A stretch of DNA of 24,548 bases from a virus, in IMG/VR virus record IMGVR_UViG_3300010160_000214, positions 1 through 24,548 of that record, one strand, 5' to 3'. The position numbers and the translations under genes were made by a program. The notes under the pieces are model-generated. The model searched no databases and was not told the origin of the DNA. It saw nothing but the letters and a program-made list of their open reading frames with translations. Every line of letters begins with the position of its first letter. Positions within the stretch are counted from its first letter, which is position 1. Below are positions 15,129 through 21,445 of this stretch, in pieces.

Positions 15129-15961
15129 TAGAAAGTTATCGAGCCGGAACCCGTCCATTTATACACTCGGTAGCCGCCAGCTACCGTAATGGTTGGCGAA
15201 CCCGTTGTTGAAGTTGCGGCAGGGAAAGCGTCTGAATACCGGACGATTACAATGCCTGAACCGCCAGCCCCGCCGCTAGCAGACGCGCCGCCAGCGCCGC
15301 CACCGCCGCCGCCTGTATTTGCAGTTCCGGCAGCGCCAACGCCGCCAGTGTTTCCGTTGCCACCACCACCAGTGCCACCTGTTCCGGCTGTTCCGCCATT
15401 TGCACCACCACCACCACCACCGGCATAAGTTACCGACGATCCGCTGATGCTGCTGGCAGTGCCTACGCCGCCATTACCTCCAACCGCAGGGTCTTTGTTG
15501 CCATTTGCGCCAACCGCACCGGCACCGCCACCACCACCACCGCCTAGATTTGTGCCGTTGAGCGAACCGACACCGCCATCGTTTCCTTGTGACGGTGATG
15601 TTGACGGAGTATTTCCTGTGCCGCCAGCGCCACTGACCGGCCCACCACCGCCGCCACTGCCGCCGTTACTACCCGCTGCGCCTTGCCCACCATTACCGCC
15701 GCCAGCAGAAGTAATGGAAGAAAAAACACTAGCAACGCCAACGCTACCCGTAGCGCCGCCAGCGCCAACGGTTACTGTGTATGGGGTACCAAGAGCTATC
15801 GAAAAACCGGTTGCCGTTCTAAAACCACCCGCACCACCGCCCCCTTGCCCGTTACCACCTGACGCGGCTCCACCCCCACCGCCAGCAACGACAAGGTATT
15901 CAACCGCAGAAAGCACGTTTGTAGCCTTGCGAGTAAAAAAGAAATTAGGGGCAGCAAACAT
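15128..15961 (-). CDS. Glycine-rich adhesin / tail-fibre tip, 277 aa
   Basis: After an N-terminal MFAAPNFFFTRK segment, VEYLVVAGGGGG opens a long region (about residues 25-235) built of Gly runs split by Ser/Asn/Thr/Ala. Such sequences can fold as packed polyglycine-II helices, as in T4-like and Salmonella phage S16-type receptor-binding adhesins. The C-terminus GGSGIVIVRYSDAF... and GGYRVYKWTGSGSITF is the usual end of glycine-rich phage domains. The chosen ATG (15961) overlaps the preceding stop as TAATG; a longer upstream frame is discarded. The likely function is receptor contact at the end of a fibre made with the two preceding proteins. Confidence 0.83.
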   Translation of the reverse strand: MFAAPNFFFTRKATNVLSAVEYLVVAGGGGGAASGGNGQGGGGAGGFRTATGFSIALGTPYTVTVGAGGATGSVGVASVFSSITSAGGGNGGQGAAGSNGGSGGGGGPVSGAGGTGNTPSTSPSQGNDGGVGSLNGTNLGGGGGGGAGAVGANGNKDPAVGGNGGVGTASSISGSSVTYAGGGGGGANGGTAGTGGTGGGGNGNTGGVGAAGTANTGGGGGGAGGASASGGAGGSGIVIVRYSDAFPAATSTTGSPTITVAGGYRVYKWTGSGSITF

Positions 15962-16818
15962 TATGCGAACGCCTGTGCGAAGGTGCCATACCAAACCGAG
16001 GCTATACACACAAAGCTAAGAATGTCCACGCCGGTTGTGGCCGTTGTGGTGATCGTCGGAACGGTGCCGCCCGGCCACTTAACGCCGGTAAAGGTTGCTG
16101 TGCGCGACCCGGTTCCGTCTTGAATCAGACGCACAATAAACGAAGTGCCAGAAGTTGCAGTCGGCATTGTAAACGTGCAGTTACCCGTCAACGTGTAGGA
16201 AAGAACCGTCCCGCTTGCAAGCGCGATGGTCTGCGTGGTCGATGAGTTGACAATGGCTGGCGCGGTTTCAAGGTAGGCCGTAACAGTTGGATTTGTCAAA
16301 ACCGGCGTAGTCAGCGTCTTGTTCGTCAGCGTGTCGGTCGTAGCCCGGCCTACCAAGGTGTCGGTAGAGGTCGGCAGTGTGAGTGTGCCGGTATTTGAGA
16401 TAGTCGCAATAATCGGCGCGGTTAGCGTCTTGTTTGTCAGAGTGTCTGTCGTAGCCCGGCCAACCAATGTGTCCGTAGAGGTCGGCAGTGTAAGCGTACC
16501 GGTGTTTGAAATCGTGGCTATGATCGGCGCGGTTAACGTCTTGTTCGTCAGCGTGTCCGTTGTAGCCTTGCCCACTAGGGTGTCTGTAGAGGTCGGCAAG
16601 GTCAGCGTCGGCGTGCCGGCCACCGCAGGCGTTACAATCGTTGCGGTGCCCGACGTGCTGCCCGTTATGGCTACAGCTGTGCTGCTAACCGATCTACCTG
16701 CGGTCAAATTGCTTACCGCAACATTGACGGTGGTGCCGGACTGAACAATCGGCAATACCTCTGCGCCCGTTAGCGGCGTAGTGGCTGCGGCGAGCGATGA
16801 AATTTTTACGTTAGCCAT
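15961..16818 (-). CDS. Tail-fibre protein with 37-residue tandem repeats, 285 aa
   Basis: Thr/Ala/Val-rich beta protein. The N-terminus NVKISSLAAATTPLTGAEVLPIVQSG (3-28) is a common fibre attachment motif. Residues 71-107 and 108-144 are two nearly identical 37-residue repeats (core TSTDTLVGRATTDTLTNKTL), and a third partial copy covers about 145-172. The C-terminal half (175-285) forms a globular beta domain with the TSFIVRLIQDGTGSRTATF segment and ends at AQAFA. It lies between the collar-domain fibre gene and the glycine-rich adhesin, so the three probably make one composite or branched fibre. Confidence 0.83.
   Translation of the reverse strand: MANVKISSLAAATTPLTGAEVLPIVQSGTTVNVAVSNLTAGRSVSSTAVAITGSTSGTATIVTPAVAGTPTLTLPTSTDTLVGKATTDTLTNKTLTAPIIATISNTGTLTLPTSTDTLVGRATTDTLTNKTLTAPIIATISNTGTLTLPTSTDTLVGRATTDTLTNKTLTTPVLTNPTVTAYLETAPAIVNSSTTQTIALASGTVLSYTLTGNCTFTMPTATSGTSFIVRLIQDGTGSRTATFTGVKWPGGTVPTITTTATTGVDILSFVCIASVWYGTFAQAFA
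16306..16608. repeat. 111-bp tandem repeats within the fibre gene, two full and one partial copy
   Basis: Copies run at 16608-16498, 16497-16387 and 16386 to about 16306 (leftward reading). The plus-strand landmark GTCTTGTTCGTCAG (or GTCTTGTTTGTCAG) recurs at 16316, 16427 and 16538, exactly 111 bases apart, keeping the reading frame. Copies differ mainly by silent or single-base changes. Unit-number change by recombination would lengthen or shorten the fibre shaft. Confidence 0.9.
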
Positions 16819-16824
16819 AATTTT

Positions 16825-17706
16825 TTAGGACTTCATAATGTAGCAAAGCGCGTAATACGGCGGGAGGTTCTGGTTTGTGCCGCTAACGCTTCCAACCGGA
16901 ACTGCGTTAGTGACGCTGGCGAAACCGGTGCTTGATGTAATCGCGCCCAACGCGGTATTACTTCCCGCGCCGCCAGAGAGCGCCGTGCCGGCAGCACCAT
17001 AGGCCGTGGTGGTGTGCGTGTGCCCCGCGTCTGTGGCTACGTGGGTGTGAGTAACAACAACCGCGTCAGCAGTGCCGCCCGTTGCATTTACGGCGTATGT
17101 TGACCCGGCGCCTACGACAAACCGATCCCGAAGGTTTGGTGTGCTTAAGGTGCCGTCGCACAACAACCAGCCGGTCGGAATAGACAAGACACTTCCGGAC
17201 CACAGAATAATCATGCCGGCAACAAAACTGGCCTGCATGGTCGGCAAAGCACCGACGCCGTTGCTGGTCAACACTTGCCCCGTAGTGCCTACCGAGGCTA
17301 TGGATTGCAGTGCCCCCGTGGCCGTAGTGCCGCCGCATATCACCGCATAGGCCGTAGCCGTTGCACGCCCGGTGCCGCCTGACGGAACCGGCAGAGGGTT
17401 ACCAATACCCGCCATGCCGGAAATATCGTCGGCACTCCACAACTGAACATCGTCGGTGGTTTTCAATACAAATTTGTACGCGACGGTGATATCTAGCCAA
17501 ACTTCGGTGGTGCCGGAAACACGCCCCGCTGAATCCAATTCAATCGGGTTCGCATTAGCGGTTGCGCCGGTGCTACTGGTGTACGTAGTTTGCGGCGTCG
17601 TAGTGCCTGCGGCGTAGGTATACAACCTGCCGCCGGACAAGGGCACGCCGTTGGAATCAAAAAACTGCCAACCCGCGCCAGCAACTGGAGAAAGACCGAC
17701 GGTCAT
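16825..17706 (-). CDS. Tail-fibre protein with phage tail collar domain, 293 aa
   Basis: Residues 8-100 form a virion-attachment type domain (GWQFFDSNGVPLSGGRLYTY and VWLDITVAYKFVLKTTDDV). Residues 107-157 hold a fibre repeat containing VPSGGTGRATATAYAVICGG and GTTGQVLTSNGVGALPT. Residues 164-200 are a tail collar domain (GMIILWSG...GWLLCDG...TPNLRDRFVVGAG). The tip region has two HxH pairs (H220/H222 and H229/H231), the pattern that binds metal ions in trimeric collar tips, and it ends NLPPYYALCYIMKS. As first large gene of the adhesin block it is the best candidate for the base of the fibre. Six bases separate it from the upstream gene. Confidence 0.9.
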   Translation of the reverse strand: MTVGLSPVAGAGWQFFDSNGVPLSGGRLYTYAAGTTTPQTTYTSSTGATANANPIELDSAGRVSGTTEVWLDITVAYKFVLKTTDDVQLWSADDISGMAGIGNPLPVPSGGTGRATATAYAVICGGTTATGALQSIASVGTTGQVLTSNGVGALPTMQASFVAGMIILWSGSVLSIPTGWLLCDGTLSTPNLRDRFVVGAGSTYAVNATGGTADAVVVTHTHVATDAGHTHTTTAYGAAGTALSGGAGSNTALGAITSSTGFASVTNAVPVGSVSGTNQNLPPYYALCYIMKS

Positions 17707-17712
17707 CTTTGC

Positions 17713-18006
17713 TTACTCATAAATGAATGTTAATTCCATTGTGCCCGCAGTCAACACATATAGGCCCCGGCTAAACCCGATGCCGCTATCCGCGCCACTT
17801 AACGCATAATTTTCCGCGGCCTGCGGGGTTAAAATGCTGATGATCGTGCCGTCTGCCGCTGTTTGTGTTGCTGAGTCATAGACCGTTATGCGCGGCGTGG
17901 CTGATGCAGAACTACAAAATATACCCTTAAGTTTGCCAAAGCCCACTTTAATCGTGGTCTTGTTCGGCACACTGGCAGTCACGCTTAGCTGGTAGTAATG
18001 GGCCAT
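17713..18006 (-). CDS. Small beta-rich structural protein, paralogue B, 97 aa
   Basis: Shares with the adjacent upstream gene the blocks IKVGxGKLKGIxCSxASATPxI, VYDSAT, YALxG, FSxGLYV and a common TFIYE C-terminus; about half the positions are identical by eye. It has no signal peptide or membrane helix, and one conserved cysteine. Both look like small single-domain beta sandwiches. They sit directly before the collar-domain fibre gene, so they may be a hetero-oligomeric collar, fibre connector or head-surface protein. I recognise the type from other phages only as hypothetical. Confidence 0.78.
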   Translation of the reverse strand: MAHYYQLSVTASVPNKTTIKVGFGKLKGIFCSSASATPRITVYDSATQTAADGTIISILTPQAAENYALSGADSGIGFSRGLYVLTAGTMELTFIYE

Positions 18007-18014
18007 GTTTGTTC

Positions 18015-18293
18015 CTATTCGTAAATGAACGTGACACCAACAGTGCCGCCGATCACTACATACAAGCCCTTGCTAAACCAGATGCCGCCATCGTCACCCG
18101 TCAACGCATACATTGTGTGTGCGCCAGGCACAAACTCCGCAATTATCGTTACCGCGCCCGTAGCCGCCGTTGCGGAGTCATAGACCGCAATGGTCGGCGT
18201 GGCAGACGCGGTGCTGCACATGATGCCCTTGAGCTTGCCAGCGCCAACTTTAATTTGCGTGGTTGCGCTGATGTTTAGATAGTTTGATGCCAT
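18015..18293 (-). CDS. Small beta-rich structural protein, paralogue A, 92 aa
   Basis: First of the tandem pair, beginning MASNYLNISATTQIKVGAGKLKGIMC and ending GTVGVTFIYE. An AGGA ribosome binding site spans the upstream gene's stop, followed by ATAAATC and the ATG. Eight bases separate it from paralogue B. The two copies have diverged mostly in the N-terminal strand and the loop after VYDSAT, where contacts with different partners could be made. Function is unknown; a virion structural role is inferred from composition and location. Confidence 0.78.
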   Translation of the reverse strand: MASNYLNISATTQIKVGAGKLKGIMCSTASATPTIAVYDSATAATGAVTIIAEFVPGAHTMYALTGDDGGIWFSKGLYVVIGGTVGVTFIYE

Positions 18294-18301
18294 GATTTAT
18301 C

Positions 18302-18667
18302 CTATGCCAAGAAGCGCAACTTGTAGAGCGTGCGAAGATATATTTCGACAATGTTGTCGATAAGCTGTTGCAACGAAGAATCAGATTTGTCGCACACATC
18401 ATACCGAATCAATTCAATTTCTTTCAGTTGATCTTCCAGAAACTCAATAATGTTGGTCGTTTTCTTGGCCGACATAAGCGAGATTGGGCCAATCAGACCA
18501 TTCCGGCCTTGGTAGGCTTCGGCAAAGTCGTCGGCAGCGCCCACGATACGATCGTAAAAGATGTTCAGGGCTACGTGTTTGGCGTAGCTGCGGGTGTTCA
18601 AGTGGACGCTGTGCGCCACATCGCGCGCTAGGAACAGCATCCCTACAAAATCACATGCTTTGGTCAC
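18302..18667 (-). CDS. Conserved small helical phage protein, 121 aa (DUF5856-like)
   Basis: Entirely helical, beginning MTKACDFVGMLFLARDVAHSVHLNTRSYAKHVALN, and containing DDFAEAYQGRNGLIGP. This matches from memory a small family (DUF5856-type) found beside portal genes in podoviruses. Spaced His, Glu and Asp residues (H19, H22, H31, D39, E50) along two helices give it a ferritin-like or DNA-protecting (Dps/YkgJ-like) look, but metal binding is speculative. The start is GTG at 18667, overlapping the portal stop as GTGA. Followed four bases later by the structural paralogue pair's leader. Confidence 0.72.
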   Translation of the reverse strand: MTKACDFVGMLFLARDVAHSVHLNTRSYAKHVALNIFYDRIVGAADDFAEAYQGRNGLIGPISLMSAKKTTNIIEFLEDQLKEIELIRYDVCDKSDSSLQQLIDNIVEIYLRTLYKLRFLA

Positions 18668-20895
18668 TGTGGCATCCCCATCGGTGGCATTTGTTGTGGC
18701 ATCTGTTCCATACCTTGCGGTGGCATTTGTTCCATGCCCTCTTGCGGCATTTCGGCCATACCCGGCATGTCGGTGTCACGTCCTGGCATCTCGCTCACCA
18801 GATCGCCCGAGGTAATCATGCCATGCACGGTTCCCAAGACTATATCCTGAATCTGTTCTGGCGACATGCTGGCCTGCACCGCGCTGATACGTTTGGTTTC
18901 GGCGTCGTAGGCTTTGACCTCGGCCTCAAACTGTTTGACCTGCAAATCTTGCGCTTCCATCGACTTGTTGACGTTTTGCAACATCATGTGCATCTGATCC
19001 ATCTCTTTAGCCATCGCTTGCATCTGCTGATTGGCTGCTTGAAGTGCCGGATCGTCCTCGTTGGACAGCAGTTTCGGGTCGATGGTCTTGGCAAACCGTG
19101 CGGCCATTTCCTGCGCGCCCGGCCAATCCATGTGTTTGATGAACAGGTCGCCGGCCACCGCCCACAGTTGCGGGTTGCCTTGCAGCAGTTGGCTCATGGC
19201 GTCTAACGACTCTTGCCGTTTGGTCATGTAACTCGGGCCGGTCGTGACCGCCACGTCGTAGGTGCCAACACCGGGGTTATAGATTTTCTTGATGACGATG
19301 CCGCGCTCGTCCTGAATCTTCTTGACCGGCATCGGTTGCGTCGGGTCGATAGCCGCTTGATCCGTTTCGCCGTCTATGCCGATGATGCGGGCAATGCGTT
19401 GCGTGTCGTAAATCTTTGGGATCAGATCGACCAGTTGCCGCGTCGCGTAGCGAATGGCGCGCGCCAGGTTGTCCACATAATGGTAGGTGCCGGTATCCGA
19501 CTGCTTCTCGCGCGCCAGAATCGCCCGCCCGGAGCGTTCGTTGCTGGTGGCGCCAAGGCTAGAGTCATACTGGCCTGTCGAACTTTTAATGTCGTCGGAT
19601 GCGCCCGCTTTAGCTTGCAGGAGGCCACTGGAGGCCATCGGCGGTTGCGCCCGCGACGGTAGCGGCAATGGCCCGCCCTGGCCGTCGGTTACGTCGGGGT
19701 TGACTTCCAGATACGGCCAGTTGTTGATGTTGGCCGTTTTCCACTGTTGCTCGTAACCCTCAAACTGACCGCCGTAGCCAATAAACGGTGCCTTTGGCGC
19801 CAAGGCCAGCATTTCCGCTTCTTGGCTTACCCAATAGTTATACATGCGCTGCGCGTCTTTGGCGTTTCGCACCAGACCGCTAACATACATACGGCCATCA
19901 ATCTCAAATTCGTTGCCGACCACGCGGATAACGGGGATAAATTTGCCCATCCAATCGCGTTTTTCTAGTATCTCAAAACCGTTGGTTTTGCACCATTTGA
20001 CCGACCTAACGTCCACATCCCGCGTCTTTATCGGCTTCAAACCCATCATTTCGGCTTGCTTTGCCTCGGGCGAACCGGCCATCGCGGTGATGCCGCTGTG
20101 ATACTGGTGCAGTTTCTTGGCTTCATGCTCAATGTAGAAGTATTCCGCGATCCGTACCGTGTCTTGGTTGATCCACGCGCTCAGTTGCCCGTCGCCCACG
20201 CCGTATTGCAGGCTGGACAACGTAGCCGCGTCTGGAAACTGGCGTTCGTAGTCCTCTTTGGTGATTTCTTGGCATATAAAGCACCATTCGGCGTCCGAAC
20301 CGCAGGGGTCTTGGATCGTTGGGTCCATATAGACGCTAAAACTGTCGCGTATGCGCCCAATTCGCAGGTCTTGGTCAAAGCTGTCGTCGTTGCAATACTC
20401 GGTCAGGATGCGAAAGTAACCCTCGCCAAACGTTACCTGGTTGTCGCAGGCCGTGTCATAGGCTACGTCGGCGTCCGAGATATACTCAATGTGCCGCACA
20501 ATGCCGTTGAATATCTCGGCCACCTCAATGTCGGCCTTGTCGTCAGCGGGAATGACCTTGCCGCTAGGCCGGTTCTGCCGCTGGTCGTTGGTGACTTGCA
20601 GGACGTGTTGCGGCAACTTGTTGATGGTCAGGCACGGGCGCGCATTGATCGTCTGGCCTTGCACTGAACCGCGTGTTGCCAGCACGTCTGCCGGCCATTG
20701 CCACTGGTTGTCGGGTGAGGCCGCACGAAAGCGCAGGTCGTCCAGTTCGTCCTCGCGGCTGTCCGAATACGCCGAGATCGCCATTGTCAGGCGCGTACGC
20801 ATCGTCGCCAGCATCTCGCCGTTGCCACGGTCGGACTTGGTGCCGCCCGACGCTACGGCGCCGGCTTCGTTAATGCCTGTGTCCTGATAGGCCAC
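18664..20895 (-). CDS. Portal protein, P22 gp1-like, 743 aa
   Basis: Dodecameric ring at one vertex through which DNA enters and leaves. The N-terminal part (residues 25-130) has the family's YSDSREDELDDLRF, RPCLTINKLPQHVLQVTNDQRQNRP and ISDADVAYDTACDNQVTFGEGYFRI segments. The C-terminal 130 residues change to coiled coil (about 615-690, repeated Met/Gln/Glu), comparable to the P22 portal barrel. They end in a Met/Pro/Gln-rich tail with repeats of GMEQMP. Length agrees with P22 gp1 (725 aa). The start is GTG at 20895 overlapping a TAG by one base, with AAGAAGG seven to eight bases upstream. Confidence 0.94.
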   Translation of the reverse strand: MAYQDTGINEAGAVASGGTKSDRGNGEMLATMRTRLTMAISAYSDSREDELDDLRFRAASPDNQWQWPADVLATRGSVQGQTINARPCLTINKLPQHVLQVTNDQRQNRPSGKVIPADDKADIEVAEIFNGIVRHIEYISDADVAYDTACDNQVTFGEGYFRILTEYCNDDSFDQDLRIGRIRDSFSVYMDPTIQDPCGSDAEWCFICQEITKEDYERQFPDAATLSSLQYGVGDGQLSAWINQDTVRIAEYFYIEHEAKKLHQYHSGITAMAGSPEAKQAEMMGLKPIKTRDVDVRSVKWCKTNGFEILEKRDWMGKFIPVIRVVGNEFEIDGRMYVSGLVRNAKDAQRMYNYWVSQEAEMLALAPKAPFIGYGGQFEGYEQQWKTANINNWPYLEVNPDVTDGQGGPLPLPSRAQPPMASSGLLQAKAGASDDIKSSTGQYDSSLGATSNERSGRAILAREKQSDTGTYHYVDNLARAIRYATRQLVDLIPKIYDTQRIARIIGIDGETDQAAIDPTQPMPVKKIQDERGIVIKKIYNPGVGTYDVAVTTGPSYMTKRQESLDAMSQLLQGNPQLWAVAGDLFIKHMDWPGAQEMAARFAKTIDPKLLSNEDDPALQAANQQMQAMAKEMDQMHMMLQNVNKSMEAQDLQVKQFEAEVKAYDAETKRISAVQASMSPEQIQDIVLGTVHGMITSGDLVSEMPGRDTDMPGMAEMPQEGMEQMPPQGMEQMPQQMPPMGMPQ

Positions 20896-21038
20896 TATTT
20901 AACCTTCTTCTTGCCCGCCGCAGCGCGCTTGACGGAATAGGCGATTGCCACGGCCTGCTTGACCGGCTTGCCCGCAGCCACTTCAGCCCGAATGTTTTTT
21001 CGGAAGGCGGCGGGAGATTTTGACTTAACGAGGGGCAT
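20895..21038 (-). CDS. Very small basic protein, 47 aa
   Basis: Sequence MPLVKSKSPAAFRKNIRAEV then AAGKPVKQAVAIAYSVKRA and a KKKVK tail. A longer in-frame start is discarded because the ATG at 21038 stands one base after the preceding stop. Strongly positive, with no cysteine and a single amphipathic helix. I have seen this mini-protein family between terminase and portal in many tailed phages; its role is unknown. It could bind packaging DNA or be a minor virion protein. Its stop overlaps the portal GTG by one base, so it probably helps drive portal translation. Confidence 0.78.
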   Translation of the reverse strand: MPLVKSKSPAAFRKNIRAEVAAGKPVKQAVAIAYSVKRAAAGKKKVK

Positions 21039-21039
21039 G

Positions 21040-21186
21040 TTAGCGTTTCTTTGCAGTTTTGGCCGATTGCTTGAACGCCTTGGCGGTCGGCGCACCGGGG
21101 GCACTTGGCTTACGCATCTTCTCTTTGCTGCCCGCAGCGATACGGTCGCGTTTGGCGTTGATGTTGGCGTAGAGTCCAGGTTTCAT
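21040..21186 (-). CDS. Very small basic protein, 48 aa
   Basis: MKPGLYANINAKRDRIAAGS, then KEKMRKPSAPGAPTAKAFKQ and a SAKTAKKR tail. It is Lys/Ala/Pro-rich and very basic, too short for most gene finders. The MKPGLYANI start, KMRKPxxxGAPT motif and basic tail are, from memory, a recurrent mini-protein in phage packaging regions. One base separates it from the stop of the gene before and one base from the next ATG, showing tight coupling across all three small genes. Function unknown; DNA or RNA binding is the most natural guess from charge. Confidence 0.78.
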   Translation of the reverse strand: MKPGLYANINAKRDRIAAGSKEKMRKPSAPGAPTAKAFKQSAKTAKKR

Positions 21187-21187
21187 A

Positions 21188-21445
21188 TCAGCACTTCCAC
21201 CGTTTAAGAGAGGCTTTTGCGCGTTCTGCCGGGCCTTTGGCCTTGGCTACCACGCCAGACATTCTGGCGCAAAACGATGCTTTGCGCCCTTTGTCGGCAG
21301 CAGTCTTGGGGCTAGGCGCGGGGGCTTTCAAATTGCTGCCGGTCGCCGCGTTATACTTAGCGCGCCCTTTGGCGGTCAGGCCGGCGCCTTGGCTAACGGA
21401 ACGTTTCTCGCCACGGCCAACGGATAACGACACGCTTTTCTTCAT
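21188..21445 (-). CDS. Small basic protein, 85 aa (DUF6321-like)
   Basis: MKKSVSLSVGRGEKRSVSQG, then AGLTAKGRAKYNAATGSNLK, a Pro-rich stretch, KGRKASFCARMSGV and a KRWKC end. The motif GAGLTAKGRAKYNxATGSNLKAP with a later SFCARM is, from memory, that of the DUF6321 mini-protein family. It has two cysteines (near residue 59 and at the last position). The ATG at 21445 overlaps the large terminase stop as ATGA and is preferred over an in-frame ATG four codons earlier. First of the three basic mini-genes between terminase and portal; no function known. Confidence 0.78.
   Translation of the reverse strand: MKKSVSLSVGRGEKRSVSQGAGLTAKGRAKYNAATGSNLKAPAPSPKTAADKGRKASFCARMSGVVAKAKGPAERAKASLKRWKC

Noticed and set aside
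15128-16009. Longer start for the glycine-rich gene at 16009
   Set aside because: The extra residues are the out-of-frame copy of the preceding fibre gene's end; the ATG at 15961 forms a TAATG overlap as in neighbouring genes.
15447-16019. A proline-rich plus-strand frame opposite the glycine-rich adhesin
   Set aside because: Proline codons (CCN) are the reverse complement of glycine codons (GGN), so the frame is an artefact of the adhesin sequence.
18484-19206. A 240-codon plus-strand frame, His/Leu-rich, opposite the portal end
   Set aside because: It is complementary to the Met/Gln-rich portal tail, and crosses two genes without its own ribosome site.
20895-21104. Longer 69-residue version of the mini-protein before portal
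   Set aside because: The extra 22 residues overlap the preceding mini-gene, and the conserved start MPLVKSKSP lies at 21038.
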